Source of the DNA: Chlamydiales bacterium
GTDB lineage: Bacteria > Chlamydiota > Chlamydiia > Chlamydiales > Rhabdochlamydiaceae
Direction of reading: 5' to 3'
Assembly: GCA_016185065.1 (NCBI GenBank)
Contig: JACPOL010000008.1
Coordinates: forward strand, 124,001-188,000
DNA length: 64,000 nucleotides
The stretch's first letter is position 1; the number at the start of each line of letters is the position of its first letter. The notes below the pieces were generated by a model. It made no database searches, was not told the DNA's origin, and was given only the letters and a program-made list of their open reading frames with translations. A program made the position numbers and the translations under genes. Shown here piece after piece: positions 1 through 9,679 of this stretch.

Positions 1-1755
1 GCGTATCACACAGGACGAGGCAAGCTTCTCCTGCGCGGCGTGATCCGCGTTGAGGAGATGGAAGGAGATAGAGAGAGACTCGTCGTCGATGAGATCCCCT
101 ACAACGTCACAAAGGCCGACCTAATCCAGAAGATTGCGATGCTCGTCAATGAGAAGACGATGCCGGGAATTTCCGATATCCGCGACGAGTCTGATAAAGA
201 CGGGATGCGTATTGTTCTCGAACTGAAACGCGGAGAGATACCAGACGTAACGATCAACCAGCTCTACAAGTACACAGATCTTCAGGTTACCTTCGGATGC
301 AACATGCTAGCCCTCGATAAAGGGCTTCCACGCATCATGAACGTGAAGCAGATGATCGCGGCGTGGATTGAGCACCGCATCGAAGTCATTAGAAGACGCA
401 CACGCTTTGAGCTTGCAAAAGCAGAAGCGCGCGCCCATGTACTTGAAGGCTACCTGAAAGCGCTAGACCATCTCGATGCAGTTGTCCGTCTCATTCGCGC
501 GGCAGACAATCGCGATGGCGCTAAGAACGAGCTGATGGTGCAGTATGGCCTCTCTGAACGCCAAGCCAATGCTGTACTCGATCTACGACTCTACCAGCTC
601 ACTGGCATGGAGAAGGAGAAGATCGAGAACGAGTACAAAGATCTTCTCGCTAAGATCGCCCACTTTAGAGCGGTACTTGCTAATGAAGCTTTAGTGCGCG
701 GCATTATTAAAGAAGAGCTTCTCGAAGTGAAGAAGCATCACACTTCTGACAGAAGAACAAAACTGATTGCAGCAGAAGGCGAATTTAACATCGAGGATCT
801 GATCCCCGATGAGCCTGTCATCATTACCATCTCTGAAGATGACTACATCAAACGTATGCCTGTCGACACCTTCCGCGAGCAGCGCCGTGGTGGACAGGGA
901 GTTATCGGTCTCGAGATGAAGAAGGAGGCCGACACCTTAAAAGATATCTATGCTGCTACCACACACGACTACCTGATGATCTTTACAAGCTTCGGCAGAT
1001 GCTACTGGCTTAAAGTCTGGCAGATTCCAGAAGCGGGAAGACGCTCAAAGGGCAAGCCGCTAATCAATCTACTTGAAGATATTCAGCCTTCAGAGAAGAT
1101 CGCAGCTGTCTTGCGTGTGAAGAGCTTTGAAGAGCCAGGATCTATTCTACTCGCGACAAAACGCGGTGTTGTGAAAAAGACCGAGCTCTCAGCATTTAGC
1201 TCTCCAAGACGCAAAGGCGTCTATGCAATTAACATCGATGAGGGTGATGAGGTGATCGCGGCACGTCTTACAAAAGAGGGCCAGCAGATCATGCTCTTTA
1301 CCAAGAACGCGATGGCAGTGCGCTTCGATCAGAGCACAGTGCGCCCTGTGGGAAGAGTGGCGCGCGGCGTGAAAGGGGCAACTCTTCGCGACGAGAAAGA
1401 CGCTGTCGTCTCTTGCGAAGTAGTAAATGGCAACGAATCGATCTTAGTCGTCTGCGCTAACGGTTATGGCAAGCGCTCCAAAGTGGAAGACTTCCGCCAG
1501 ACAAACCGCGGAGGTGTCGGTGTACGCTCTATCATCATCAGCGAGCGCAATGGCGAAGTGATCGCAGCGGTCTCTGTTGAAGATAAAGATAGCGTCGTGA
1601 TGATGTCCAACGCTGGCCAGACGCTTAGAATCTCTATGAATGATGTGCGCGTCATGGGCCGTTCGACACAGGGAGTTAGACTCGTCTCTCTCCCAGAGAA
1701 GGATGTGCTAGTGGCTGTTCAACGACTTGAGGGAATCGAACCAGAAAAAGTATAG
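1..1755 (+). CDS. gyrA: DNA gyrase subunit A, 5'-truncated by window edge
   Basis: The reading frame is open from base 1, so the gene starts upstream. 584 codons remain of a family that is usually about 830 residues. GyrA is the breakage-reunion subunit of the ATP-dependent type II topoisomerase that introduces negative supercoils. The visible part begins in the breakage-reunion core (HTGRGK near the start), passes through a coiled-coil region (about residues 120-250) and ends in the C-terminal DNA-wrapping beta-pinwheel. The GyrA-box QRRGGQG lies near bases 880-900 and favours gyrase over topoisomerase IV (ParC). The catalytic Tyr is outside the window. tmk follows after 8 bases and then holB, a gene order known from Chlamydia. 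Confidence 0.95.
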   Translation, partial: AYHTGRGKLLLRGVIRVEEMEGDRERLVVDEIPYNVTKADLIQKIAMLVNEKTMPGISDIRDESDKDGMRIVLELKRGEIPDVTINQLYKYTDLQVTFGCNMLALDKGLPRIMNVKQMIAAWIEHRIEVIRRRTRFELAKAEARAHVLEGYLKALDHLDAVVRLIRAADNRDGAKNELMVQYGLSERQANAVLDLRLYQLTGMEKEKIENEYKDLLAKIAHFRAVLANEALVRGIIKEELLEVKKHHTSDRRTKLIAAEGEFNIEDLIPDEPVIITISEDDYIKRMPVDTFREQRRGGQGVIGLEMKKEADTLKDIYAATTHDYLMIFTSFGRCYWLKVWQIPEAGRRSKGKPLINLLEDIQPSEKIAAVLRVKSFEEPGSILLATKRGVVKKTELSAFSSPRRKGVYAINIDEGDEVIAARLTKEGQQIMLFTKNAMAVRFDQSTVRPVGRVARGVKGATLRDEKDAVVSCEVVNGNESILVVCANGYGKRSKVEDFRQTNRGGVGVRSIIISERNGEVIAAVSVEDKDSVVMMSNAGQTLRISMNDVRVMGRSTQGVRLVSLPEKDVLVAVQRLEGIEPEKV

Positions 1756-1763
1756 GGAAGCGC

Positions 1764-2399
1764 ATGAGTGGGCTGTTAATCACCTTTGAGGGTGGCGAGG
1801 GAGCGGGTAAGTCCACTCTCATCGAGCGGCTTTTTGATGCGCTCAATGCCAAGAATCTTCCCGTTGTCAAGACGCGTGCTCCGGGAGGGACCCGGCTGGG
1901 GGAGGTGATTCGAAACCTCCTCTTAAATAAAGAAGAGGCGCCTCTCTGTTCACACTCTGAGCTCCTTCTCTTTCTAGCCGATAGAGCCCAACACGTAGAA
2001 GAGATCATCGCCCCAGCGCTAAAAAAGAGGCAGATCGTCCTCTGCGACCGCTTCAACGACTCGACGGTGGCTTATCAAGGCGCTGCGCGAGGTTTAGGTG
2101 AAGAGGATGTGAGAAAGCTCTGCTCCTTCGCCTGCCAAGGCGTTGAGCCCAATCTTACCTTCTATCTCGACCTCGACCCAGCAGTAGGTCTTAAGCGGGT
2201 AAAGCAGACGAGAGAGGGAAGAGATAAGATCGAAGCTGAAAAGATCCTCTTTCATCAGAAGATTAGGCACGCATTTCATAGAATTGCAGAGAAAGAGCTC
2301 TCTCGTTTTCATATTTTAGACGCCTCACGCTCTTCCGATGAGGTTTTTAAGCAAGCGATGGAGCGAATTGATGCCCTTCTCCTCTCAACACCTCGGTAA
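1764..2399 (+). CDS. tmk: Thymidylate kinase
   Basis: Phosphorylates dTMP to dTDP with ATP, in the cytoplasm, for DNA synthesis. The 211-residue length is typical. The P-loop EGGEGAGKST is at residues 9-18, the DR motif of the substrate-binding region is in DRFNDSTVAYQG, and the lid contains REGRDK. The gene starts 8 bases after the gyrA stop and its 3' end overlaps the start of holB, so the three are probably one transcript. Confidence 0.95.
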   Translation: MSGLLITFEGGEGAGKSTLIERLFDALNAKNLPVVKTRAPGGTRLGEVIRNLLLNKEEAPLCSHSELLLFLADRAQHVEEIIAPALKKRQIVLCDRFNDSTVAYQGAARGLGEEDVRKLCSFACQGVEPNLTFYLDLDPAVGLKRVKQTREGRDKIEAEKILFHQKIRHAFHRIAEKELSRFHILDASRSSDEVFKQAMERIDALLLSTPR

Positions 2400-3216
2400 T
2401 CACCCCACAAAGGCGCTGCTTTCTAGGCTTATTGAGCAGAATAAGCTGCCGCACACCCTGCTCTTTTCCGGTATGAAAGGAGTTGGTAAAGCTCTCTGTG
2501 CAAGAGAGGTTGCGCTTCAGCTTCTAAAAACCAGCAAAACTCATCCCCCAGATCTCCACATCTTCGCCCCAACAGGCAAGAGCGCGCTCCACACGATGGA
2601 GACGATACAGCAGATGATCGATGAGAGCGCTCTAGCCCCTTTTGAAGCGCCTGTAAAGGTCTTCATTCTGGACGATGCTGAAAGAATGCTTCCCGCCTCC
2701 TCGAATGCGCTTTTAAAGACTCTTGAAGAGCCTCCAGCAAACACCTACTTCATTCTCATCACCAGTGAGCCAGAGCAGATGCTTCCCACCCTTCTCTCTC
2801 GCTGCGCAAAGATCTCCTTTTTTGCCGTGCCAGATTCCGAGATTGAAGCGCTCGTTCGTTCAAAATGTAGCGCAGAAGAAGCTCCCAAGGTGGCGCTTCT
2901 CGCTCAGGGCTCTCCTGCTAAGGCGTGCGCGCTTATAGAGAGGGGAGAGAGCAAGATCTCTGGGCTCATCGAAGAGCTCTTTGCAAATGGAGATCAGTCT
3001 GCCATCAAGGATTTAGAAGGGCTTGTTGAACATGAGGAGGGAGGGGCTCTTTTAGAGGAGATCGCCCTCTTTTTCAGAGAGCAGGAGAGAGTGAATTCAG
3101 CAAAGGCTGGATCGCTTGAAAAGCTCCTGCCTCTTCTCGAAGAGTCCAAGATGGCGCTCGAGCGCCACATCAAGCTCTCTGCCATCCTCCAGTTCCTCTC
3201 CCTCAAGATGTCCTAA
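2371..3216 (+). CDS. holB: DNA polymerase III subunit delta' (clamp loader)
   Basis: AAA+ clamp-loader subunit with a Walker A-like motif GMKGVGKALC near residue 35 and the sequence LLKTLEEPPANTYFILIT, typical of delta'/DnaX-family proteins. About 281 residues. An in-frame ATG exists at 2338, but the ATG at 2371 has a GGAG about 7 bases upstream and gives the usual N-terminus (FSSQHLGN...HTLLFSG), so I prefer it. It overlaps tmk by 29 bases, indicating translational coupling. The replication grouping with gyrA and tmk supports the call. Confidence 0.9.
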   Translation: MPFSSQHLGNHPTKALLSRLIEQNKLPHTLLFSGMKGVGKALCAREVALQLLKTSKTHPPDLHIFAPTGKSALHTMETIQQMIDESALAPFEAPVKVFILDDAERMLPASSNALLKTLEEPPANTYFILITSEPEQMLPTLLSRCAKISFFAVPDSEIEALVRSKCSAEEAPKVALLAQGSPAKACALIERGESKISGLIEELFANGDQSAIKDLEGLVEHEEGGALLEEIALFFREQERVNSAKAGSLEKLLPLLEESKMALERHIKLSAILQFLSLKMS

Positions 3217-3233
3217 TCAAGAAGATCTCTCCT

Positions 3234-3357
3234 CTTTTTTGGAGTGCGGCGACCCGGCGCCGCTTTTCTTAACATCGACTCGACGATGTTTCTTTTAAGA
3301 GATATCGCCAGGTCGATATCGAGAAAAGCGGCGCCAGGTCGCCGCACTCCAAAAAAG
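3234..3357. repeat. Palindromic repeat, family A, copy 1
   Basis: Terminal inverted repeats of about 36 bases, with one mismatch, begin TTTTTTGGAGTGCGGCGACC and flank a short centre that itself contains small inverted repeats. Related copies lie at 19305-19427, 61374-61506 and, more distantly, 51947-52099. This copy sits between convergent genes (holB and the minus-strand unknown pair). Its T-rich outer ends would let a transcribed hairpin act as a terminator in either direction. It encodes no convincing protein and has no transposase, so it looks like a MITE or a large extragenic palindrome. Confidence 0.85.
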
Positions 3358-3361
3358 ATAA

Positions 3362-4771
3362 CTAGGCGTGTTTTTTCTCTTCTTTTGCTTCGGGGGCTGC
3401 GGGCCTTTTCGCAGGGGCGCTCGAGAGGGAGGTGAGGTAACCCATGCGTTCTAGAACCCAGGCAACACCTTTATAGCTAAGTCTCACTCCACCATCCGGA
3501 TTTGGTTCATAGATATAATAGGGAGAGTTTGCATCAAGAATATAATAGGGAGAGTCTGCATCTAGAAGAGGGTCTGAGGCTTCTGGATCATTCTCGAATA
3601 GCTTCTCAAGAAATTTATTAATAACAGCCGGTTTCATGGTGTCGGTAATACCTTTAAAATTACTGAGAATTCGCGCCGGAGTGAAGCCCCTGTTCAGGGT
3701 GTAACGGAAGTTAACGGCAGTAAGAAAGATGCTAGTAATTCTCTCATAAGGGTCATCTAGCTCTGTTCTTGTAGCATCCAAACCCCAATTTCCAACGACT
3801 TTTAAGGCGTGGTTCAATACATGATACTGTCCCATATCATAAGTGGAGAGGACAAGCGCACGTTTGAACGCTTTTGTAACTGAAAGGAAAGTCTCTTTTA
3901 GATCTTTTTTAACTCTAGTAACCGCATCATACTTATCTGAAACGGCATCATTTTTTAAAGGATTGCATCTATCGCTCTGACCCGCCTCAACAAGCGAGCT
4001 AAAGTCTTTGTCTCCCGTCTCTCTCATAGCATGTACGATATTGAGGGCCTTCTTATAAACATAATCTCCATCTCCAACAGTTTTATTGAATGCAGTCAAA
4101 CGTCTCTCATCCTCACGGGTTAATTTTCGAATTGCCTTGCGTTCAAGAAGCGCGTCCCGTTGAGGTCTGTCGTGGTCCGCTTGTGATTTTATTCTATTGA
4201 TATAGTTCACAAGAGATGTAAGAAGTGTGTGGTCAGCATTAAATTTTTCAAGTTTTTTCGCGTACCCCTCAGCTTCAGGATCTGTAGGCCGATCGAACTC
4301 AATGTGCAGAGTGAGCAGGTCATTTGGGGTAATGCCCTCTGGTAGTGCCGAGATTTCTATCACAGTATTGGGGGCAATATCATTGAGTTGTGCTCGGTTG
4401 AGGGTGTAGTCTCGAGCGGCTTCGATGGCGCCAATGGGGACGTTGTTGTAGGAGGGGTTGCAGCAGAGGAGCCAGAGGATGTTATCGATGAGGAGGTAGA
4501 TCGTATCCCAGGCGGTGTCCCAAACGATATCAATACATAAAAAAGAGAGACTGAAGAGGAGGGCAATAGCTTCCAGAGGAAGAAAGATAAGCTTGTCGCA
4601 ACAAGTGTCGATTATCTGGTCGCAATCCATCTCAGCGCCTTGAGCCGCAGGATCGGTGGGATAGAGGTAGTCTGTTACAACCTTGGAAGCAACCTCGATC
4701 TCCTCCGCAATCGCGTAGACTCCGCAGCTAAGTGCAAATAGGGGGTTTCTCTCGCCAATTGTTAAACTCAT
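3362..4771 (-). CDS. Unknown protein with N-terminal hydrophobic Cys-rich region
   Basis: I do not recognise this 469-residue protein. Residues about 50-105 form two long hydrophobic stretches separated by a short linker (KLIFLPLEAIALLFSLSFLC, then TIYLLIDNILWLLCC), rich in Cys and Trp. This resembles the bilobed hydrophobic domain of chlamydial inclusion-membrane proteins, although that is only a resemblance. The rest is soluble and helical, with an unusual near-duplicated DANSPYYI/DADSPYYI motif near residues 405-425, and the C-terminus is Ala/Lys/Glu-rich. The ATG overlaps the stop of the upstream gene by one base (TAATG), so the two are translationally coupled. Confidence 0.75.
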   Translation of the reverse strand: MSLTIGERNPLFALSCGVYAIAEEIEVASKVVTDYLYPTDPAAQGAEMDCDQIIDTCCDKLIFLPLEAIALLFSLSFLCIDIVWDTAWDTIYLLIDNILWLLCCNPSYNNVPIGAIEAARDYTLNRAQLNDIAPNTVIEISALPEGITPNDLLTLHIEFDRPTDPEAEGYAKKLEKFNADHTLLTSLVNYINRIKSQADHDRPQRDALLERKAIRKLTREDERRLTAFNKTVGDGDYVYKKALNIVHAMRETGDKDFSSLVEAGQSDRCNPLKNDAVSDKYDAVTRVKKDLKETFLSVTKAFKRALVLSTYDMGQYHVLNHALKVVGNWGLDATRTELDDPYERITSIFLTAVNFRYTLNRGFTPARILSNFKGITDTMKPAVINKFLEKLFENDPEASDPLLDADSPYYILDANSPYYIYEPNPDGGVRLSYKGVAWVLERMGYLTSLSSAPAKRPAAPEAKEEKKHA

Positions 4772-5391
4772 TATTGCCTCTTTCTTTCTGCTGGTTGCGG
4801 TGCAGGTAGTTTAGGAGCAGCCTTACGTTCATCTCTTCCAGCTCCTGGAGCATCTGTTATGTTGTATAAAGTTTTGAAGTCTTTGAGAGCGATGTTTGAT
4901 TCCCTTAATGCGGTTTGCAGGCCTTCCACTGTTCTCTCAAGAGCTTCAATGCGATCGATTCCTGTCGCAGGATTTCTCTCGTGTCGTTCATAGTTTGTGA
5001 CTGCAAGAGAGAGAAGCGGAGAGTTTGCAGCATAGCGGTCAAAGTTGGCTCTATTTCCACCAATGAGATAGTCAACAACAAAGTTGATGCGCAGGCGTTG
5101 TGCTGCTAGTAGCGCATTCTTCTGATCGAGCGAATACTCAGGAGTGGTATCTCTAGTCTGTTCTGCAGCGTACTCAATAATAAGAGTTTGAAAGACGGTG
5201 CAGATCTTGGCGATCTTGTAGTCGAATAGGGAGTCGAGGATCCACTGGATGAATCGATCGACGAGCCCTGTTGGGCGATAGAGGGTGCCATCACCTGTAA
5301 TGTAGAGGTTTGGCTCAACAGCTTGAAGAGGAGGATTCAAATTTTGTCTTGAAGTATCTAAATTTCGCGCTGTAATAGAAAGAGTAGACAT
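4771..5391 (-). CDS. Unknown protein, partner of the downstream gene
   Basis: A 206-residue unrecognised protein. Residues about 40-75 are amphipathic to hydrophobic (LVDRFIQWILDSLF...ICTVFQTLIIEYAA). Residues about 145-180 look like a coiled coil (RIEALERTVEGLQTALRESN). The tail is rich in Pro, Ala, Lys and Arg. An AAGGAA ribosome site lies 5 bases before the ATG. It is the first gene of a two-gene operon with the 469-residue protein. The shared hydrophobic segments and exact coupling suggest the two act together. Secretion or membrane insertion is a guess. Confidence 0.75.
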   Translation of the reverse strand: MSTLSITARNLDTSRQNLNPPLQAVEPNLYITGDGTLYRPTGLVDRFIQWILDSLFDYKIAKICTVFQTLIIEYAAEQTRDTTPEYSLDQKNALLAAQRLRINFVVDYLIGGNRANFDRYAANSPLLSLAVTNYERHERNPATGIDRIEALERTVEGLQTALRESNIALKDFKTLYNITDAPGAGRDERKAAPKLPAPQPAERKRQ

Positions 5392-5478
5392 AGTTATTCC
5401 TTAATATTTGTTTGCATTAATTTTAAGGATTTTTAGGATAAAATAGAAATAGAAAAATTATTTCTAACAGTTCTATTT

Positions 5479-6321
5479 TTAAGAGCGCAGCTTGCCGGCC
5501 CAACCTAGCTTGGTGCGGAGGGTGGAGAAGTAGTCTCTGCGTAGCAGATTGACAAGTTTAAAGTTTTTTTTGGTGCGTGAGATGCGGAAGACCTCGCCTG
5601 TTTGCAGGATCTGGGGAGTCAAGCCATCAGCGCGTATCTCCAGAGGCTCATAGTCACTTAAATATTGAATTTGAATCTCATTATGAGAGGTAAGCACGAT
5701 GGGACGGTTGGAGATGGTGTGAGGGCTGATAGGGGTGATTACGAGCGCCTCAAGCGTGGGGCTGATGATCGGCCCTCCTGCTGCTAGCGAGTAGGCGGTG
5801 GATCCACTGGGGGTGGCGATGATGATTCCATCGGCGACAAAGGTGTTCAGATAGAGCCCATCAACGTGGATAGCAATCTCGACAAGGCTCGGGTTTCTTG
5901 CGCGGTGGACAACGATGTCGTTAACGGCTGTGCAGCGCTCTCCGTGCAGGCTCTCTCCTTGGATCATGACGCGCTCTTCGATGGTATAGGCGCCATTCAT
6001 AAGATCTTGCAGGCTTGGATAGATATCATCGATGGGTACGTCGGCTAAAAAGCCTAGATGGCCGAGGTTGATACCGAGGATAGCGGCATCGAGATGCGCA
6101 TACTTGTGGATGAGTTTAAGAATAGTTCCATCGCCGCCCATCGAGATGAGAAATTTGATCTCCTTCTCACTCACACTGCTAATCGGTTTTGCACCGATGT
6201 GGGCTGCCTCTTCATCTTCTGCAACAACAGTGGCTCCAATGCTTGTCAAAAATTCGCAGATGCCAATCGCGAGATTTTTGGACTGCTTCTTATGTTCATT
6301 GGGAAAGAGGGCGATGATCAT
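5479..6321 (-). CDS. nadK: NAD kinase
   Basis: Makes NADP from NAD using ATP or polyphosphate. 280 residues, as usual for bacterial NAD kinases. The catalytic GGDGT motif is in MGGDGTILK near residue 70, followed by [10 protein letters not shown] and, near residue 150, the [12 protein letters not shown] region. [16 protein letters not shown] gives the conserved substrate loop. The ATG overlaps the dxs stop (ATGA), placing nadK last in the xseA-xseB-dxs-nadK operon. It supplies the cofactor used by the zwf branch found elsewhere in the window. Confidence 0.95.
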   Translation of the reverse strand: MIIALFPNEHKKQSKNLAIGICEFLTSIGATVVAEDEEAAHIGAKPISSVSEKEIKFLISMGGDGTILKLIHKYAHLDAAILGINLGHLGFLADVPIDDIYPSLQDLMNGAYTIEERVMIQGESLHGERCTAVNDIVVHRARNPSLVEIAIHVDGLYLNTFVADGIIIATPSGSTAYSLAAGGPIISPTLEALVITPISPHTISNRPIVLTSHNEIQIQYLSDYEPLEIRADGLTPQILQTGEVFRISRTKKNFKLVNLLRRDYFSTLRTKLGWAGKLRS

Positions 6322-8102
6322 GATCTAAAAGCTGGGGTTAAAGAGTGTGTAGAAAAGTTGAACTCTTGCAGGATTTTAGAGCTGATCGCTTCTGGGTTGA
6401 GCCCAATCTCATTGAGTATCTCTGCATGAGTTCCCTGTTCTAAGAAGGTGTCGGGGATGCCGAAGTTAAGAACCTGGTGGCCAGTGAAGCCGCTGCGAAC
6501 GAGGAAGGAGTTAAAGATCATTCCAAGGCCGCCGTTAAGAGAGTGCTCTTCAATGGTAACGACGTAGCGGTGGTTGAGAAGAATGCTGCAGAAGAGGTCG
6601 CTATCTAGAGGCTTAACAAAGACGGGGTCGACAACAGTTGCATCGACGCCTGCAATTTTTAGTAGCTCTTTCACCTGCAGGGCCATCTGGCACATGTGTC
6701 CGAGCGCGACGATTAAGAGCTCTCTACCTCGAGAGAGAACCTCAGCAGTTCCAAGCTCTCTTCTCTCCAGAGGAGCGTCAACTTCCTCAGTGGATAAGTT
6801 GGGATAACGAATAGCTGTCGGCCGATTCCAGTTAAAGGCACTCTCCATCAGCTCCTTTAAAAGCTGACCATTTCTAGGCTGACAGATCACCATATTTGGC
6901 ATCGCATTCAAGAAGGAGATGTCGTAGATGCCATGATGAGTGGTTCCATCAGCGGGAGAGATGCCTCCTCGGTCGAGCGCGAAGAGAACGGGGAGCTCTT
7001 GTAAGCAGACGTCCTGAAAGAGGTTGTCGAGCGCTCTCTGCAAGAAGGTGGCGTAGATGCAGGCGACCACCTTCATCTTCTTGCCATAGGCGATGCCCCC
7101 GCAGAAGGTGACGGCGTGGCCCTCTGCGATCCCCACGTCTAAGCAGCGGTCGGGAAACTGGGTCATGAACTCGTCGAGACAGGAGCCTGCCGGCATTGCT
7201 GGTGTGATGGTCACAAGGCTAGGATCGTTCTCTGCCATCTTCAGAATCTGGCGTCCAAAAATTTGCGGAAAGGTCTGTTTTGAGGAGGTCGAAGGGTGGA
7301 ACTTACCGGTCGACTTGTCGAAGGGGCGGCATCCGTGATAGGTGATCGGATTGATCGAGGCGCTATCCATCCCTTTGCCTTTCACAGTGTGCACATGGAG
7401 GAGGATGGGCTTTGTCTGGTTTTTTAACTCTTTTAACGTGGCGATGAGCTGCTCGATATCGTGTCCATCTACAGGGCCGGAATAGGAGAGTCCAAACTGG
7501 TTGAAGAAGGAGGGGGACTCTGCATCTGAAAGAATGCTTGTGATGGCACCGACATTATTCGAGATCGCCATGTTGTTATCGTTTAAAATAACGATGAAGC
7601 GGCTGAGATCTTTGGGGATGTTGTTAAGCGCCTCAAGTGTGAGACCGCAGGTTAAGCTCGCATCTCCGAGAATGGGCAGGATGTGTTCGCGCCGTTTGGT
7701 GAGGTCGCGGTTTTTTGCAACGCCGAGCGCAAGCGAAAGAGCGGTTCCCGCATGGCCTGCAAAGAAGTGGTCGTGAGCTGACTCTTTTGGATTGCAGAAG
7801 CCTGAAAGTCCTTTGAACTGGCGGATCTTTGAAAATTTCTCCTGACGGCCAGTTAGAAGTTTGTGAGGGTAGGACTGGTGGCTGACATCGAAGATGAACT
7901 TATCTTCAGGCGAGTGGAAGACGTAGTGAAGAGCGATTGAGAGCTCGACCATGCCGAGATTTGAAGCGAGGTGCCCTCCATTGATGGAGAGGACGTCGAT
8001 GATCTTCTGGCGGATCTCTCCTGCGAGCTGATTCAGCTTTTGCAAAGAGAGGCTTTGCAGATCCTGCGGCTGCTTAATCTCTGAGAGAAGCGGCGTTTGC
8101 AT
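6318..8102 (-). CDS. dxs: 1-deoxy-D-xylulose-5-phosphate synthase
   Basis: First enzyme of the MEP isoprenoid pathway; condenses pyruvate and glyceraldehyde 3-phosphate using thiamine diphosphate. 594 residues, slightly short for the family. Visible motifs are [10 protein letters not shown] (41-50), the ThDP-binding GDASLTCG (146-153, with Ala at the usual third Gly), NDNNMAIS (174-181), KGKGMDSA, and [15 protein letters not shown] in the pyrimidine-binding domain. GAGGG lies 4 bases before the ATG, which is inside the end of xseB (29-base overlap). tpiA, encoding the enzyme that makes glyceraldehyde 3-phosphate, is divergently next to this operon. ispG (58540) is a later step. Confidence 0.95.
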   Translation of the reverse strand: MQTPLLSEIKQPQDLQSLSLQKLNQLAGEIRQKIIDVLSINGGHLASNLGMVELSIALHYVFHSPEDKFIFDVSHQSYPHKLLTGRQEKFSKIRQFKGLSGFCNPKESAHDHFFAGHAGTALSLALGVAKNRDLTKRREHILPILGDASLTCGLTLEALNNIPKDLSRFIVILNDNNMAISNNVGAITSILSDAESPSFFNQFGLSYSGPVDGHDIEQLIATLKELKNQTKPILLHVHTVKGKGMDSASINPITYHGCRPFDKSTGKFHPSTSSKQTFPQIFGRQILKMAENDPSLVTITPAMPAGSCLDEFMTQFPDRCLDVGIAEGHAVTFCGGIAYGKKMKVVACIYATFLQRALDNLFQDVCLQELPVLFALDRGGISPADGTTHHGIYDISFLNAMPNMVICQPRNGQLLKELMESAFNWNRPTAIRYPNLSTEEVDAPLERRELGTAEVLSRGRELLIVALGHMCQMALQVKELLKIAGVDATVVDPVFVKPLDSDLFCSILLNHRYVVTIEEHSLNGGLGMIFNSFLVRSGFTGHQVLNFGIPDTFLEQGTHAEILNEIGLNPEAISSKILQEFNFSTHSLTPAFRS

Positions 8103-8358
8103 TTACCCTCGTAAAGGTCTCTCGCACTGGTTCGTTTTTCTCGTTTGCTTGAAGTGTCCCGTCGCGATTTTTAATTAACACTTCGATTTTCTGTTCGGCT
8201 TCAGAGAGTCTGCTCTGGCATTGAACAATTAGTCTGTCCGCCTCTTCGTAGAGTTTGATCGACTCATCTAGAGAGACGGCGTTCGAATTCATCTTCTCGA
8301 GGATCTGCTCAAGCCTTGCGTAGGCTGCTTCGAAGGTTGCTGTCTGTTGCTCGCTCAT
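8074..8358 (-). CDS. xseB: Exodeoxyribonuclease VII small subunit
   Basis: 94 residues with the XseB signature [16 protein letters not shown]...[16 protein letters not shown]. The small subunit forms helical bundles around XseA in the single-strand nuclease. The ATG overlaps the xseA stop by one base (TAATG), and its own 3' end overlaps dxs. The length is at the upper end of the family. The last 25 residues are poorly conserved and lie over the dxs start. Confidence 0.93.
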   Translation of the reverse strand: MSEQQTATFEAAYARLEQILEKMNSNAVSLDESIKLYEEADRLIVQCQSRLSEAEQKIEVLIKNRDGTLQANEKNEPVRETFTRVNANAASLRD

Positions 8359-9656
8359 TATTCTACCTTAGCTTTGATGGTGCCATCCTGAAGAAGGATG
8401 CGCAGCGTCTCATCTTGTTTGACCTGCTTTGCCGAGAGGATAATTGAATCCTCTTTTTCCTGAAAGACAATGGCATACCCTTTCGTTAAAAGGTTTTTTG
8501 GATTGATCGCTTTCAGATGCGCGGCCGTGAATGAGAGCTTCTGTTTTAAAGAGGAGAGCTGTGCCATCGGGCTCTGCACTCTTGCTTGTCTCTGAAGCGC
8601 GCTAAGCTTCAGCCGTTTTTCATACACAGTGCGTTTAAGCGCAAGCTCGATACTCTCTTTCGTCTCATCGACCATTTGAGCGTATTTGCCCAGGAGAAAA
8701 TAGGGTTGAGAGATCGCAGGCTGACGGCTTATCGATGCGAGCCGCTGCTTATGGCTTCTCAAAAGAAGAGTTGTCGTTTCGCGCACCCTTCTCTGCATCT
8801 GGCCCAGAAACTGGAGCTCTTTGCTCTTCTCTGCGATCGCGATCTCAGCAGCGGCAGATGGAGTCGGCGCACGGATGTCGGCAACAAAGTCTGCGATGCA
8901 GAAGTCTGTCTCATGGCCCACTGCGGAGATAACGGGAATTGAAGAGTTGAAAATAGCCTGGGCTACGATCTCCTCGTTAAAGGCCCACAGATCTTCCAGA
9001 GAGCCCCCTCCGCGGCCCACGATAAGAACGTCGGCGAGCTTGTGCTGGTTGAACTGTTCAATCGCTCTTGCGATCTCCTGGGCTGCTCCCTCGCCTTGAA
9101 CTTTGACCGGGTTGAGCAGGAGCTGGAATCCCGAATATCTGCGGCCTAGCACATGCAAAATATCTTGAATAACAGAACCTGTAGGGCTCGTGACTACGCC
9201 GATTGTTTTAGGGAACTTGGGCAGAGCCTTTTTTCTCTTTGCATCGAACCAGCCCTTGCTCTGCAGCTTCGCTTTTAACTCGTGTAGTTTGAGGAGAAGC
9301 TCTCCGACGCCGAGATACTTGAGCTCTCGGGCGATGATCTGGTAGTTTCCTCGGGGAGCATAAACAGAGAGCTCTCCCTTCAGAACGACCTGATCTCCCG
9401 CTTTTGGCGTGCGAGTGAGCGTCTGGGCCGTACCTCTAAAGAGGACTGCTGAGATCTGGGCTTCCGCATCTTTTAAGGTGAAGTAGAGGTGGCCTGAGGA
9501 TTGTTCTTTGAAGTTGCTGATCTCGCCTTGAACAGTCACATATAAAAAACGACCTTCTAAATGTTTTTTTATAGCGCTTGTTAGCTGGGTAACTGTAAGA
9601 ATTTCTTCCATAGCGTGGCTTGCCTCTTGCAACTGATCTGTCAGCTTGGTTATCAT
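8358..9656 (-). CDS. xseA: Exodeoxyribonuclease VII large subunit
   Basis: Catalytic subunit of the ATP-independent single-strand DNA exonuclease. An N-terminal OB fold (about residues 20-115) is followed by the nuclease domain with GVVTSPTGSVIQDILHVLGR, VGRGGGSLEDLWAFNEE and ISAVGHETDF, then a long helical region. The start at 9656 has GGAAGG 4 bases upstream. An internal ATG at 9611 (MEEILTVTQLT) matches the usual family N-terminus better. I give the upstream start but cannot decide. Divergent from tpiA, with about 23 bases between starts. Confidence 0.92.
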   Translation of the reverse strand: MITKLTDQLQEASHAMEEILTVTQLTSAIKKHLEGRFLYVTVQGEISNFKEQSSGHLYFTLKDAEAQISAVLFRGTAQTLTRTPKAGDQVVLKGELSVYAPRGNYQIIARELKYLGVGELLLKLHELKAKLQSKGWFDAKRKKALPKFPKTIGVVTSPTGSVIQDILHVLGRRYSGFQLLLNPVKVQGEGAAQEIARAIEQFNQHKLADVLIVGRGGGSLEDLWAFNEEIVAQAIFNSSIPVISAVGHETDFCIADFVADIRAPTPSAAAEIAIAEKSKELQFLGQMQRRVRETTTLLLRSHKQRLASISRQPAISQPYFLLGKYAQMVDETKESIELALKRTVYEKRLKLSALQRQARVQSPMAQLSSLKQKLSFTAAHLKAINPKNLLTKGYAIVFQEKEDSIILSAKQVKQDETLRILLQDGTIKAKVE

Positions 9657-9679
9657 ATGGCCTTCCTGTCAAGGTTTTT

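Noticed and set aside
3244..3435. Open frame of 63 codons across the family A repeat
   Set aside because: It is formed by the palindrome and the antisense end of the following gene.
8821..9099. Plus-strand open frame opposite xseA
   Set aside because: Overlaps the conserved nuclease domain of xseA and has no independent support.
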